A DNA stretch of 64,000 nucleotides from Betaproteobacteria bacterium (GTDB lineage Bacteria; Pseudomonadota; Gammaproteobacteria; Burkholderiales; Usitatibacteraceae). Location: contig JADJSD010000001.1 of the NCBI GenBank assembly GCA_016711875.1, positions 992,001 through 1,056,000 on the forward strand, given 5' to 3'. The notes below the pieces were generated by a model. That model did no database searches. It was not told the DNA's origin and saw nothing but the letters and a program-made list of their open reading frames with translations. Positions 7,912 to 15,596 of this stretch are shown here, one piece after another. The position numbers and the translations under genes are program-made. Positions within the stretch are counted from its first letter, which is position 1. Each line of letters starts with the position of its first letter.

Positions 7912-8742
7912 ATGATGACCGACAAGCAGCGCCGATTCCGCGAGAAGTACCTCTCCGAGATCAGCCCCTGGTATCACGGGCTCTTGCACATCGGTGTCAT
8001 GTACGTCGCGGGCATCAGCACCATCGCCTGGTGCGTGAGCCAGCTGAAGAGCCCCACGTGGGAATGGCTCCTCATCATCCCCATCGCGATCGCCGGCAAT
8101 TTCGTGGAGTGGGGCATGCACATGCACGTCATGCACCGCCTGAAGGACGTCTTCGCGCTCCGGGCGATCTACGACCGCCATACCCGCCAGCACCACCAGT
8201 ACTTCACCGACAATGACGTCGAGATCCACACGGTCCGGGAGTTCCGCATCGTCTTCTTCCCGTGGCGCGTGCTCATCGTGCTGGCCGTGGCGAGCGCGGT
8301 CTTCGGCTACACCGCCTCCCTCGTGCTGGGCCCGAACGCCGGCTACATGTTCCCGATCACGATGATCGGCCACTACATGGTCTACGAGACCTTCCACGTG
8401 TGCTGCCACCTGCCGGAGAACGCGTTCATCCGCAACGCGCCCTTCATCAGCACCATCCGGCGCCACCACACCGCGCACCACAACATGGGGATCATGATGC
8501 ACCTGAACATGAACCTCACGTTCCCCGTCGCGGACTGGGCCATGGGCACGAGCGACCTGAACCGCGGACTCCTGGGCCACCTCTTCAACGGCTACGACGA
8601 GACGCACCAGAAACCGGAACTGAAGCCCCTGATCGCGAAGTTCCGCACGGCCAAGGTGGAAGAAGAGCGCGTGACGCTCGAGGGCCCGAAGCTGAGCGAG
8701 GACGAGATCCGCACGCTCGTGGGCGCCGGCAGCCAGGCCTGA
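7912..8742 (+). CDS. Fatty acid hydroxylase / sterol desaturase family membrane protein
   Basis: A 276-aa integral membrane protein with the three histidine clusters of di-iron hydroxylases/desaturases: HMHVMH near residue 71, HTRQHH near residue 90 and HHTAHHN near residue 185. Hydrophobic segments lie around residues 20-45, 55-70, 115-140 and 145-165. The start MMTDKQRRF at 7912 follows the divergent promoter. It is transcribed away from the mdc operon. The substrate cannot be inferred; the family includes lipid hydroxylases and carotenoid ketolase-like enzymes. Confidence 0.85.
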   Translation: MMTDKQRRFREKYLSEISPWYHGLLHIGVMYVAGISTIAWCVSQLKSPTWEWLLIIPIAIAGNFVEWGMHMHVMHRLKDVFALRAIYDRHTRQHHQYFTDNDVEIHTVREFRIVFFPWRVLIVLAVASAVFGYTASLVLGPNAGYMFPITMIGHYMVYETFHVCCHLPENAFIRNAPFISTIRRHHTAHHNMGIMMHLNMNLTFPVADWAMGTSDLNRGLLGHLFNGYDETHQKPELKPLIAKFRTAKVEEERVTLEGPKLSEDEIRTLVGAGSQA

Positions 8743-8769
8743 GCCTCACCGCGCGGCCCCTTTGCGGGT

Positions 8770-8813
8770 GCCCCCCGGCACTCCCCCGGCACTCCCCCGG
8801 CACTCCCCCGGCT
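8770..8813. repeat. Short tandem repeat, 11-bp unit
   Basis: Three full-length copies plus a partial copy of CTCCCCCGGCA lie between the end of the hydroxylase gene and the convergent end of the DUF1638 gene. The stretch is GC-rich and non-coding. It may arise by slippage; no hairpin with a U-tract is evident. Confidence 0.8.
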
Positions 8814-9543
8814 ACTCGCCGCGCGCCGCGGGCGCCGGGACGGCCTCGCCTTCGCGCATGAACATCGCCGCCTCGATCTCGCCCCCGGGCGGCACGACCA
8901 CGAATTCCGGACCCGCCTCCTCCAATCGCTGCGGCGCGACAAGCAGCGCCTCGAGCAGCGACGTGGTGCCGATGACCTCCTCGTACTGCATGTCCCAGCG
9001 CTGGGCGCAGAAGTCCGCGACGCGCTTCGCCATCGGCCGGCTTTCGTCGAGCTCCTGCCGGCTGAAGCCGACCATGCACAGCCTGCGGTAGTGGTGGTAC
9101 TTCATCTCGACCAGGTAGTCGGCCGACTCCTCGCCGAAATCCCGCACGTAGTCCAGGTAGTCCTGGAGGGGCTCGTCCTTCGCCTCCAGCCAGCCGCGCG
9201 TGAGGTAGTAGGTGTTGGGGTTCGCGAAGAAGCGCTGCACGTAGCGCTGGTGCGAGCCCAGGAAGATGGCGACGCAGTCGTGCGTGCGCGGGATCACGAG
9301 CGTGTGCGCCCCCGACTTCACGCCGACCAGGCCATTGCCGCACAGCCCGTAGCCGACGATGATGGTGCTCGGCTGCGGCTCGGCGTCGATCGACGCCTGG
9401 AGCGCCGCAGCCAGCTTCTTCGGCGTGTTGTGCAGCAGGATGTCCTGATAGGTCACCTTCATGTCCGCCGGCAGCATCGTGCCCAGCAGTTCCTGCATCA
9501 CGCGGCAGGCGATGACCACGGTGGGACGCGGGGATGGGTTCAC
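8812..9543 (-). CDS. DUF1638 family protein
   Basis: A 243-aa soluble protein with the DUF1638 hallmarks: an N-terminal VVIACRVMQEL, GYGLCGNGLVG near residue 65-75, HTLVIPRTHDCVAIFLGS and a C-terminal PPGGEI block. Members of this family recur in corrinoid methyltransferase clusters of methanogens and acetogens, but no biochemical role is established. It is the last gene of the corrinoid operon, 10 nt after the MetV-MetF gene. The two conserved Cys and the His/Asp in the central blocks could bind metal or corrinoid; that is inference. Confidence 0.82.
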   Translation of the reverse strand: MNPSPRPTVVIACRVMQELLGTMLPADMKVTYQDILLHNTPKKLAAALQASIDAEPQPSTIIVGYGLCGNGLVGVKSGAHTLVIPRTHDCVAIFLGSHQRYVQRFFANPNTYYLTRGWLEAKDEPLQDYLDYVRDFGEESADYLVEMKYHHYRRLCMVGFSRQELDESRPMAKRVADFCAQRWDMQYEEVIGTTSLLEALLVAPQRLEEAGPEFVVVPPGGEIEAAMFMREGEAVPAPAARGE

Positions 9544-9553
9544 GGCTTCTGCC

Positions 9554-10975
9554 TCACGGGGTTGAAGGAGCGGCCTCGCGCGCGCGGCCCGGACGGCGAG
9601 CGGCGAGCACTCCCGAATCGCGCACCAGGCCGGCGATGGCGTCGTCCTGCTTCGGCGCCATGATGTGCACGCCGGCGACGCCGCGAATTCCGCGGATCGC
9701 CTGGATCAGCTCCACGCAGATGCGACGTCCCTCCGCCCGCGGATTCTCCGCGCCCTCCAGGCGCGCGACGATCGCGTCGGGGATGTGCACGCCAGGCACC
9801 CGGGTACGCAGCCAGCGCGCGGTCTTCGCCGAGGCGATGGGGCCCACGCCGATGAGGATGTGGCAGCGCTCGTGCAGTCCCTCGTCGCGCACCTGCGCCA
9901 TGTAGGCCTCGAGCCGGTCGAGATCGAAGCAGTACTGCGTCTGCACGAACTGCGCGCCGGCGGCGATCTTGCGCGCGAGCCGCAGCGGGCGCATGTCGAA
10001 GGGCGGCACGAACGGGTTGTCCGCGCCGCCCAGGAAGAGCCGCGGCGGCTGGATGATCTTGCGGCCGGAGAGGAACCGCCCCTCGTCGCGCATGACGCGC
10101 GCGGCCTGCAGGAGCGACATGCTGTCCAGGTCGAACACCGGCTTCGCGTCGGCGTGATCGCCCACGGTCGTGCCGTCGCCCGTGAGGCAGAGGAGGTTGC
10201 GGATGCCCAGGGCCGCCGCGCCCAGGATGTCGCCCTGGATGGCGATGCGGTTGCGGTCGCGGCAGCTGATCTGCGTCACCGGCTCGCAGCCGGCCTGCAC
10301 GAGCAGCGCCGATACGCCCAGGCTCGACATGTGGCAGTTGGCGCCGCTGCCGTCGGTGACGTTGATCGCGTCGACGTGGTCGCGGAAATGCCCCAGCTGC
10401 GCCGACACGTCGGCCGGATCGGCCGAATCCGGCGGCGAGAACTCGGCCGTGACCACGAACTCCCCGGCGCGGAGCAGGCGCTCCAGGCGGCTGTCGGTCG
10501 TCGTCGCCGGCGCGCCGCTGATGGGCGGCGGCGTGTGCTCCCCGCGCGCCAGGCGCATCCAGCTCGAGGTGCCGGCGTGGCGCGCGCTCGCCGGCGGGTT
10601 CGGCAGCCGCGGAAAGGCGGCGCCCGGCATGCGCTGCATGCCGCGCCATCCTTCCACCCAGACACATTGCATCTGCGGCTTGGCTTCGCACCCCCCGTCG
10701 GGCCGCACGCCGCCGCACGGGCCGTTCCTCACCGACTTCGGGCAGTTCATCGGGCAGGCCATGCCGTTGACCGAAAGCAGGCAATAGCCGCACATGTGGC
10801 AATCGAAGAAGAGCCCCTTCACGTTCGACTCGACCCAGGCCGCCGGCTTCTCGGCGCGCGCGTAGCCGATCGCCTTGAACGCCGGCCGCAGGGCGCCGAG
10901 AAGGGCGAGGAGCATCCGGTAGGCGCGCGCCTGGAAGGCCGCGTGGCGCACCGACCAGCGTCGCAGCGCGAGCAT
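9554..10975 (-). CDS. Fused MetV-MetF: methylenetetrahydrofolate reductase with N-terminal Cys-rich domain
   Basis: A 473-aa protein with two parts. Residues ~1-130 match MetV (methylene-THF reductase zinc-binding domain), with eight cysteines between residues 59 and 104 (CHMCGYC, ACPMNC, GPCGG and further Cys). Residues ~165-473 form the MetF TIM barrel, with EFSPPDSADP, INVTDGSGANCHMS, LLCLTGDG and QTQYCFDLDR. In acetogens these are usually separate MetV and MetF subunits. In this operon it should interconvert methyl-THF and methylene-THF, taking methyl groups from the corrinoid system into C1 metabolism. The start at 10975 lies 2 nt after the activator gene stop. Confidence 0.88.
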   Translation of the reverse strand: MLALRRWSVRHAAFQARAYRMLLALLGALRPAFKAIGYARAEKPAAWVESNVKGLFFDCHMCGYCLLSVNGMACPMNCPKSVRNGPCGGVRPDGGCEAKPQMQCVWVEGWRGMQRMPGAAFPRLPNPPASARHAGTSSWMRLARGEHTPPPISGAPATTTDSRLERLLRAGEFVVTAEFSPPDSADPADVSAQLGHFRDHVDAINVTDGSGANCHMSSLGVSALLVQAGCEPVTQISCRDRNRIAIQGDILGAAALGIRNLLCLTGDGTTVGDHADAKPVFDLDSMSLLQAARVMRDEGRFLSGRKIIQPPRLFLGGADNPFVPPFDMRPLRLARKIAAGAQFVQTQYCFDLDRLEAYMAQVRDEGLHERCHILIGVGPIASAKTARWLRTRVPGVHIPDAIVARLEGAENPRAEGRRICVELIQAIRGIRGVAGVHIMAPKQDDAIAGLVRDSGVLAARRPGRAREAAPSTP

Positions 10976-10977
10976 GC

Positions 10978-12873
10978 TCAGCGCGCCTCGAGCTGGTCCG
11001 CCGGCACCGCCGACAGCTCGGTGCAGGCGATGAACAGGTCCTGGAAGTCCGCGCGATGGGACAACTCGATCACGCGCATGTTCTCCGCGAGCTTGCGGAC
11101 CCGCCGTCGCTCGTGGCGGTTGAAGAGCGCCATGCGCGCGCCGTCGCCGGCCGCGTTGCCGATGGACTCGATGCGCTCCACCGGGACCGGCGGCACCAGG
11201 CCGATGGCCACGATGTCGCCCGGCGCGAGGTGGTTGCCGAACGTGCCGGCCAGGTAGATGCGGTCGAGCTCCTTCACGCCCTGGTCGCGCAGGAGGATCT
11301 CGATGCCGGCGCGAAGGGCCGCTTTGCCGAGCTGGACGCTGCGCACGTCCTGCTGCGTGAATACGATGTCGCGGCCGGTGCGAGTCTTCCGGCCCTCCAC
11401 GAGGAGCGCCTCGGGGACGCCCGTCGCCGCTTCCGTGCGCACGTGCGCGTGCGCGCCCGTCGTCACGAACCCGCCGTCGGACCCGAGCGAGCCGGCCTCG
11501 ACCAGCGCCTTCACGATCGAGATCACGCCCGAGCCGCACAGGCCGAAGGGGCGCTTGTCGCGCTCGCCCACCGGCGGAATCGCGGCCCAGCGCAGGCTGC
11601 CGTCAGGATCCGCCCAGACCCGTTCGATGGCGCCGGGCGCGGCCCGCACGCCACATCGAATGTGGGCGCCCTCGTAGACAGGCCCGGTCGCGCAGGACGT
11701 CGCGGTGAGCACGCCATCCTTCGCCAGCACGACCTCGCCGTTGGTGCCGATGTCCACCAGCAAATGGGTGCCGCGATAGAACGCCGGCCCGCGCGTGAGC
11801 ACCGCCGCGAGGGTGTCGCCGCCGATGTACCCGGCGGGCATCGGCAGCACGAACACCGGCGCCCCCGGGCCGAGGCGAAGTCCCAGGCTCGCGGCCTCGA
11901 CCTCCACGCCGTCGGCGAGCACGGGCAGGTACGGCCCGCGCCCGATGGGCTCCGGATTGATGCGAAGCAGGATGTGCTGCATCGTCGGATTGCCGACCAC
12001 CACGGCATCGGCGATGTCCACGAGGTCGATGCCCGCCTCGTCCGCGGCCTCCGCCACCAGGCGGTTGATCTCGTCGACCAGCAGCGACTGCAGTTTCGCG
12101 AGCGCCGCCACGTCCTCCTGCACGTGGGTCATGCGCGCGATCACGTCCTCGCCGTAGGCGGCCTGCGGGTTGGCGGCCGTGCGCAGCCCGGCGATCTCGC
12201 CGGTCTGCAGGTCGCACAGGAACATCACCATCGAGGTGGTGCCGACGTCGACCGCGACGCCGTAGAGACCGCGGTGCGTGCCGCGACGAAGGCCCGCCAG
12301 CCGCTTGCCGGCGAAGGTCGCGCTCACCTGCGTGGCCGCATCGAATCCCTTCTCGAGCGAATAGTCGGCCAGCACGGCGGTCGGGATGATCCGGGCCGGC
12401 GCGCCCGCCCGGGCGAGCGCCTCGCCGATCCGCTCGGCCAGGGGCCGCATCGGCTTCGCGTAGGCGCCTTCGATCTCGAGCGAAACCCGCTTCACGTGCG
12501 GGGCGAGCGCGACACGGGTGACGGTGTAGGGCTTGCGCGGCGCGCTCCTGAGCGCCTGGCTTTCCGGCGGGATGGACACGCAGGCCTCGCCCTGAACGTG
12601 GGCCCGGCAGGCGAGCCGGAACCGGGCATCGCCGCCGGGCGGCAGGAGCGCACGTTCCTCCTCCGTCGACGGGGAGAGCGCCGAGGCCTGGTCGTCCTCG
12701 ACTTCGATGAGGCAGCTGCCGCACTTGCCGCGGCCGCCGCAGACGGACTTGATCCCGACGCCGCCCTTCCACGCGGCGGAGAGGACCGATTCGCCCGGCG
12801 CCACCTCGACCCGGCGCGATTCGGGCAGGAAGGTGATGCCTGAGAGCTCGGTCCGGTGCTCGGGCTTGGCCAT
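10978..12873 (-). CDS. Corrinoid activation protein (RACo-like ASKHA ATPase with 2Fe-2S domain)
   Basis: A 631-aa reductive activator of corrinoid proteins. An N-terminal plant-type ferredoxin domain has CGGRGKCGSC (Cys45, 51, 54) and a fourth Cys near residue 86. It is followed by a linker and the large ASKHA domain with AVDVGTTSMVMFL, LVDIGTNGEVVL, LCGSGVISIV and YLAGTFGNH. RACo proteins use ATP and an electron to return oxidised Co(II) to active Co(I), so this gene implies catalysis through a Co(I) supernucleophile. The ATG at 12873 gives the standard N-terminus. The gap to the upstream methyltransferase is 44 nt. Confidence 0.92.
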   Translation of the reverse strand: MAKPEHRTELSGITFLPESRRVEVAPGESVLSAAWKGGVGIKSVCGGRGKCGSCLIEVEDDQASALSPSTEEERALLPPGGDARFRLACRAHVQGEACVSIPPESQALRSAPRKPYTVTRVALAPHVKRVSLEIEGAYAKPMRPLAERIGEALARAGAPARIIPTAVLADYSLEKGFDAATQVSATFAGKRLAGLRRGTHRGLYGVAVDVGTTSMVMFLCDLQTGEIAGLRTAANPQAAYGEDVIARMTHVQEDVAALAKLQSLLVDEINRLVAEAADEAGIDLVDIADAVVVGNPTMQHILLRINPEPIGRGPYLPVLADGVEVEAASLGLRLGPGAPVFVLPMPAGYIGGDTLAAVLTRGPAFYRGTHLLVDIGTNGEVVLAKDGVLTATSCATGPVYEGAHIRCGVRAAPGAIERVWADPDGSLRWAAIPPVGERDKRPFGLCGSGVISIVKALVEAGSLGSDGGFVTTGAHAHVRTEAATGVPEALLVEGRKTRTGRDIVFTQQDVRSVQLGKAALRAGIEILLRDQGVKELDRIYLAGTFGNHLAPGDIVAIGLVPPVPVERIESIGNAAGDGARMALFNRHERRRVRKLAENMRVIELSHRADFQDLFIACTELSAVPADQLEAR

Positions 12874-12917
12874 GGGGGCTCGGGAACCGGGGACCGCGGG
12901 CGCCGGAGGCGGCCCGG

Positions 12918-13715
12918 TCAGGAGATCGCGCCCGACTGGAATGCGCCGAGGAAGTTCATGCAGTACTCGTCGCGCCCGAACACCGCCTCGGCGCCGTACA
13001 TCACCGCCATGAGCTGCGTGTCCGTCGGGTCGATGATGGCCGCGTCCATTCCCGCGGCGATGGCACCGGCGAGAAACACGCGGTTCACGAGCTTGCGCGC
13101 GGGGAGCCCGAAGGACACGTTGGTAAGCCCGCAGACCGTGTGCACGCCCGGATAGCGCGCCATGATCTCGCCGATGGCCCCGATCGTGGCCTGGGCCGAC
13201 CCCGAATCGGTGGCCACGGGGAACACCAGCGGGTCGACGTAGATGTCGTCGAGCGCGACGCCGGCAGCGACGAGGGCGTCGACCAGGCGGCTTGCCAGCT
13301 CCACCTTCAGGACGGTGGTGGAGGCCGGTACCTCCTCGCCTTGCGCCAACGCGATCACCTTGGCCTTGTGCTCGAGGACGAGCTGCAGCACCCGGGCGTA
13401 CCGGTCGCGTTCCAGGTTGATGGAGTTGACCATCGGCCGCGGGCCGCGCACGCGCGGCAGCGCCGCAGCGAGCGCCGCGGGGTCCGAGGTATCCAGGCAC
13501 AGGGGCAGGTCGGTGACTTCCTGCGCCCGGTCCACGAGCCAGCACAGCATCTCGGCCTCGCGGCCCGGGAAGGTGCCGCCGTTCACGTCGATGTAGTGCG
13601 CGCCCGCGGCGACCTGCATCCGGACTTCGGCCGCGATCGCCTCGGCATCGAACTTCTCCAGCGCTGCGCGGATCGCCTTGCGCGACGCGTTCACCCGCTC
13701 GCCGACGATCAGCAT
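12918..13715 (-). CDS. Methyltetrahydrofolate:corrinoid methyltransferase (pterin-binding family)
   Basis: A 265-aa TIM-barrel protein of the pterin-binding (MeTr/AcsE-like) family. Landmarks are MLIVGERVNASRKAI at the N-terminus, GAHYIDVNGGTFPGRE, PLCLDTSDP, PMVNSINLE and CGLTNVSFGLP near residue 195. It should move the methyl group from the corrinoid protein to tetrahydrofolate (methyltransferase II role), supplying methyl-THF to the MetV-MetF fusion downstream. The start at 13715 lies 2 nt after the stop of the UroD-type gene. Confidence 0.9.
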   Translation of the reverse strand: MLIVGERVNASRKAIRAALEKFDAEAIAAEVRMQVAAGAHYIDVNGGTFPGREAEMLCWLVDRAQEVTDLPLCLDTSDPAALAAALPRVRGPRPMVNSINLERDRYARVLQLVLEHKAKVIALAQGEEVPASTTVLKVELASRLVDALVAAGVALDDIYVDPLVFPVATDSGSAQATIGAIGEIMARYPGVHTVCGLTNVSFGLPARKLVNRVFLAGAIAAGMDAAIIDPTDTQLMAVMYGAEAVFGRDEYCMNFLGAFQSGAIS

Positions 13716-13717
13716 GC

Positions 13718-14794
13718 TCAGTACTTGCCGTACTTCTTGATGGCGTTCGCCATGGCCCAGACATTCTCGGTCTTGCAGTAGTCCGTCAGGCTGTTGGCGC
13801 TGCTGATGATGTAGCCGCCGCCCTTGCCGGCGACCTCGATGCGGCTCTTCACCTCCGCGTCGACTTCCTCCGGCGTGCCCAGCGTGAGCGTGTAGTCCAG
13901 GTCGATGTTGCCGATGAGGCAGACCTTGTCGCCGTACTCGCGCTTCATCCTGCCGATGTCCATCGCGGATGGCTGGATCGGGTGGATCGCGTTCATGCCC
14001 AGCTTCACCAGGCCCGGCAGGATGGGGAAGATGTTGCCGTCGCTGTGGAAGGCCCAGGGCTTCCTGATCGCGTCGGCCACCATCTTCTGGTAGGGCTGGA
14101 AGAACTCCTCGTACATCTCCATGTTGACCCAGGGCATCTTGGTGTCCGCATGGTCGTCGTTGGCCCAGTAGAAATCGAGATCGAGCTTGTTCAGGTTCTC
14201 GATCACCTTCACCGTCCACTCGGAGAAGCGGCGGTGGATCTCCTTCACCAGGTCCGGGTCGTCGAACATCATGAGCGAGAAGACGTCCAGGCCGATGCTC
14301 TCGATGGTGCTCGCGGTGCCCAGGCGGATGCGCGCGTAGACCGCGTAGTCCTCGCGGTACTGCTCGATCCACTTGGCGACCTGCTCGTAGCGGGCGGGGT
14401 GGTTCGGATCCGGCAGGTACTCGTCGAAGAGCTTGAGGGCGTCGCGGTCCGTGAGAAGCCCCTTCTTCACGTACGTGCGCCCGCTGGGCTCGACGCCCAT
14501 GTCCGCGATCCAGGGCGGCACGAAGTCGAAGGTGATCTTCTTCGGGAAGTAGAACGATTCCTTGATCGACTTGGAGGTCTGCAGCGCCTGGCTCGCGCTG
14601 CCGGCCATGCCGGTGGGGAAGTGGTAGCCGAAGCCGTCCATGCCGAGCGCGCGGCACAGTTCCCCCGGCGTGTAGTCGGTGCGCCCGCCCATGATGCGGA
14701 TCTGCAGCTGTTCCTCGACCTCGTTCTCGACGAAGGGCACCTGGTCGGGCTGGCCCCGCATGAGGGCCGTCATCACTCGTTCCTTGGGCGTCAT
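13718..14794 (-). CDS. UroD-family methyltransferase (substrate:corrinoid methyltransferase candidate)
   Basis: A 358-aa member of the uroporphyrinogen decarboxylase superfamily. It is not a true HemE judging by its context and its N-terminus MTPKERVMTALMRGQPDQVPF. The C-terminal half contains AFHSDGNIFPILPGLVKLGMNAIHPIQP, a block typical of MtaA/MtbA/MtvB-like enzymes. Placed directly after the corrinoid protein gene, it is the best candidate for methyltransferase I, taking methyl from the growth substrate. From memory, the vanillate enzyme MtvB of Moorella is of this type, so methoxylated aromatics are one possible substrate; methylamines or other methyl donors are not excluded. Confidence 0.85.
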   Translation of the reverse strand: MTPKERVMTALMRGQPDQVPFVENEVEEQLQIRIMGGRTDYTPGELCRALGMDGFGYHFPTGMAGSASQALQTSKSIKESFYFPKKITFDFVPPWIADMGVEPSGRTYVKKGLLTDRDALKLFDEYLPDPNHPARYEQVAKWIEQYREDYAVYARIRLGTASTIESIGLDVFSLMMFDDPDLVKEIHRRFSEWTVKVIENLNKLDLDFYWANDDHADTKMPWVNMEMYEEFFQPYQKMVADAIRKPWAFHSDGNIFPILPGLVKLGMNAIHPIQPSAMDIGRMKREYGDKVCLIGNIDLDYTLTLGTPEEVDAEVKSRIEVAGKGGGYIISSANSLTDYCKTENVWAMANAIKKYGKY

Positions 14795-14819
14795 TGGCTT
14801 GGCTTCCGGGGTTGGCCGC

Positions 14820-15455
14820 TCAGTGGAGCAGCTGGTTGCATTTCTCGACGCAGCCGTAGGCATCCTGGCTGTAGAAATCGGCGCCGATCTCGTCCGCGAA
14901 CTTCTGCGTGACCGGCGCCCCGCCGACGCCGATCAGCACCTTGTCGCGCAGGCCGGCGCTCGAGAGCGCCTCGATCGTCCCGCGCATGCTTTCCATGGTG
15001 AGCGTGATGAGGGCGCTCAGCATCACGAAGCGCGGCGATTCGGCCTTGACGACCTCGACGAAGCGCTCCGGGCTCACGTCCACGCCCAGGTCGATGACCT
15101 CGTAGCCACCGCCCTCGAGCATGAGCTTCACGATGTTCTTGCCGATGTCGTGGAAGTCGCCGGCGACCGTGCCGACCACGGCCTTCGCCTTGCGCTCGTA
15201 GGTGCCCTTCACGAGCTCGGTCTTGATCGCCTCCATCGCCTCGCTCATGGCGCGGGCCCCCAGCATCATGTGCGGCAGGAAGTACTCGCCCTTCGAGTAC
15301 TTCTCGCCGATCACCGACATGGCCGGGATCAGCGCGTCCGTCATGAGCGTCTTCGCCTCGATGCCGTCGGCCATCGCGGCCTTGATCGCGGCGAGCAGCT
15401 CGACGCGCTTGCCGCGGACGCAGAGGTCCTTGATCGCTACCAGGTGGTCTGACAT
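14820..15455 (-). CDS. Corrinoid (cobalamin-binding) protein
   Basis: A 211-aa methyltransferase corrinoid protein of the MtbC/MtaC/MtvC class. Residues ~1-90 are the helical cap domain; residues ~90-211 are the B12-binding Rossmann domain with GTVAGDFHDIGKNIV (DxHxxG, lower axial His) and a later LSALITLT block. First gene of the operon; GGAG stands 8 nt before the ATG. It shuttles methyl between the UroD-type enzyme and the pterin-binding enzyme. The promoter upstream carries a perfect FNR-type palindrome (15534-15547). Confidence 0.93.
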   Translation of the reverse strand: MSDHLVAIKDLCVRGKRVELLAAIKAAMADGIEAKTLMTDALIPAMSVIGEKYSKGEYFLPHMMLGARAMSEAMEAIKTELVKGTYERKAKAVVGTVAGDFHDIGKNIVKLMLEGGGYEVIDLGVDVSPERFVEVVKAESPRFVMLSALITLTMESMRGTIEALSSAGLRDKVLIGVGGAPVTQKFADEIGADFYSQDAYGCVEKCNQLLH

Positions 15456-15504
15456 GGTTCGGCTCCGTTGTCGTGGCGCCGCTCCCCGCAGCGCTCCAAC
15501 GGCT

Positions 15505-15547
15505 AATATGCCCGTGATATGTCAGGCGGCTTTTTGATGTGGATCAA
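15505..15547 (-). promoter_or_regulatory. FNR/Anr box and class II promoter of the corrinoid operon
   Basis: TTGAT-GTGG-ATCAA at 15534-15547 is a perfect match to the FNR consensus TTGAT-N4-ATCAA. Reading the minus strand, a -10-like CATATT lies at 15510-15505, putting the start site near 15498. The box is then centred about 42 nt upstream, the standard position for FNR class II activation, and no -35 is needed. Between them TGATATGTCA (15515-15524) resembles the putative GntR site at 7871. Confidence 0.7.
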
Positions 15548-15596
15548 GTCCGCACCAGATTGGTTCCGGTGCGGGGTCGGCCGTATCCGGCGCGGC

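Noticed and set aside
15456..15596. Cobalamin riboswitch before the corrinoid operon
   Set aside because: No conserved B12-box or matching core elements were seen; the region is explained by an FNR-type promoter.
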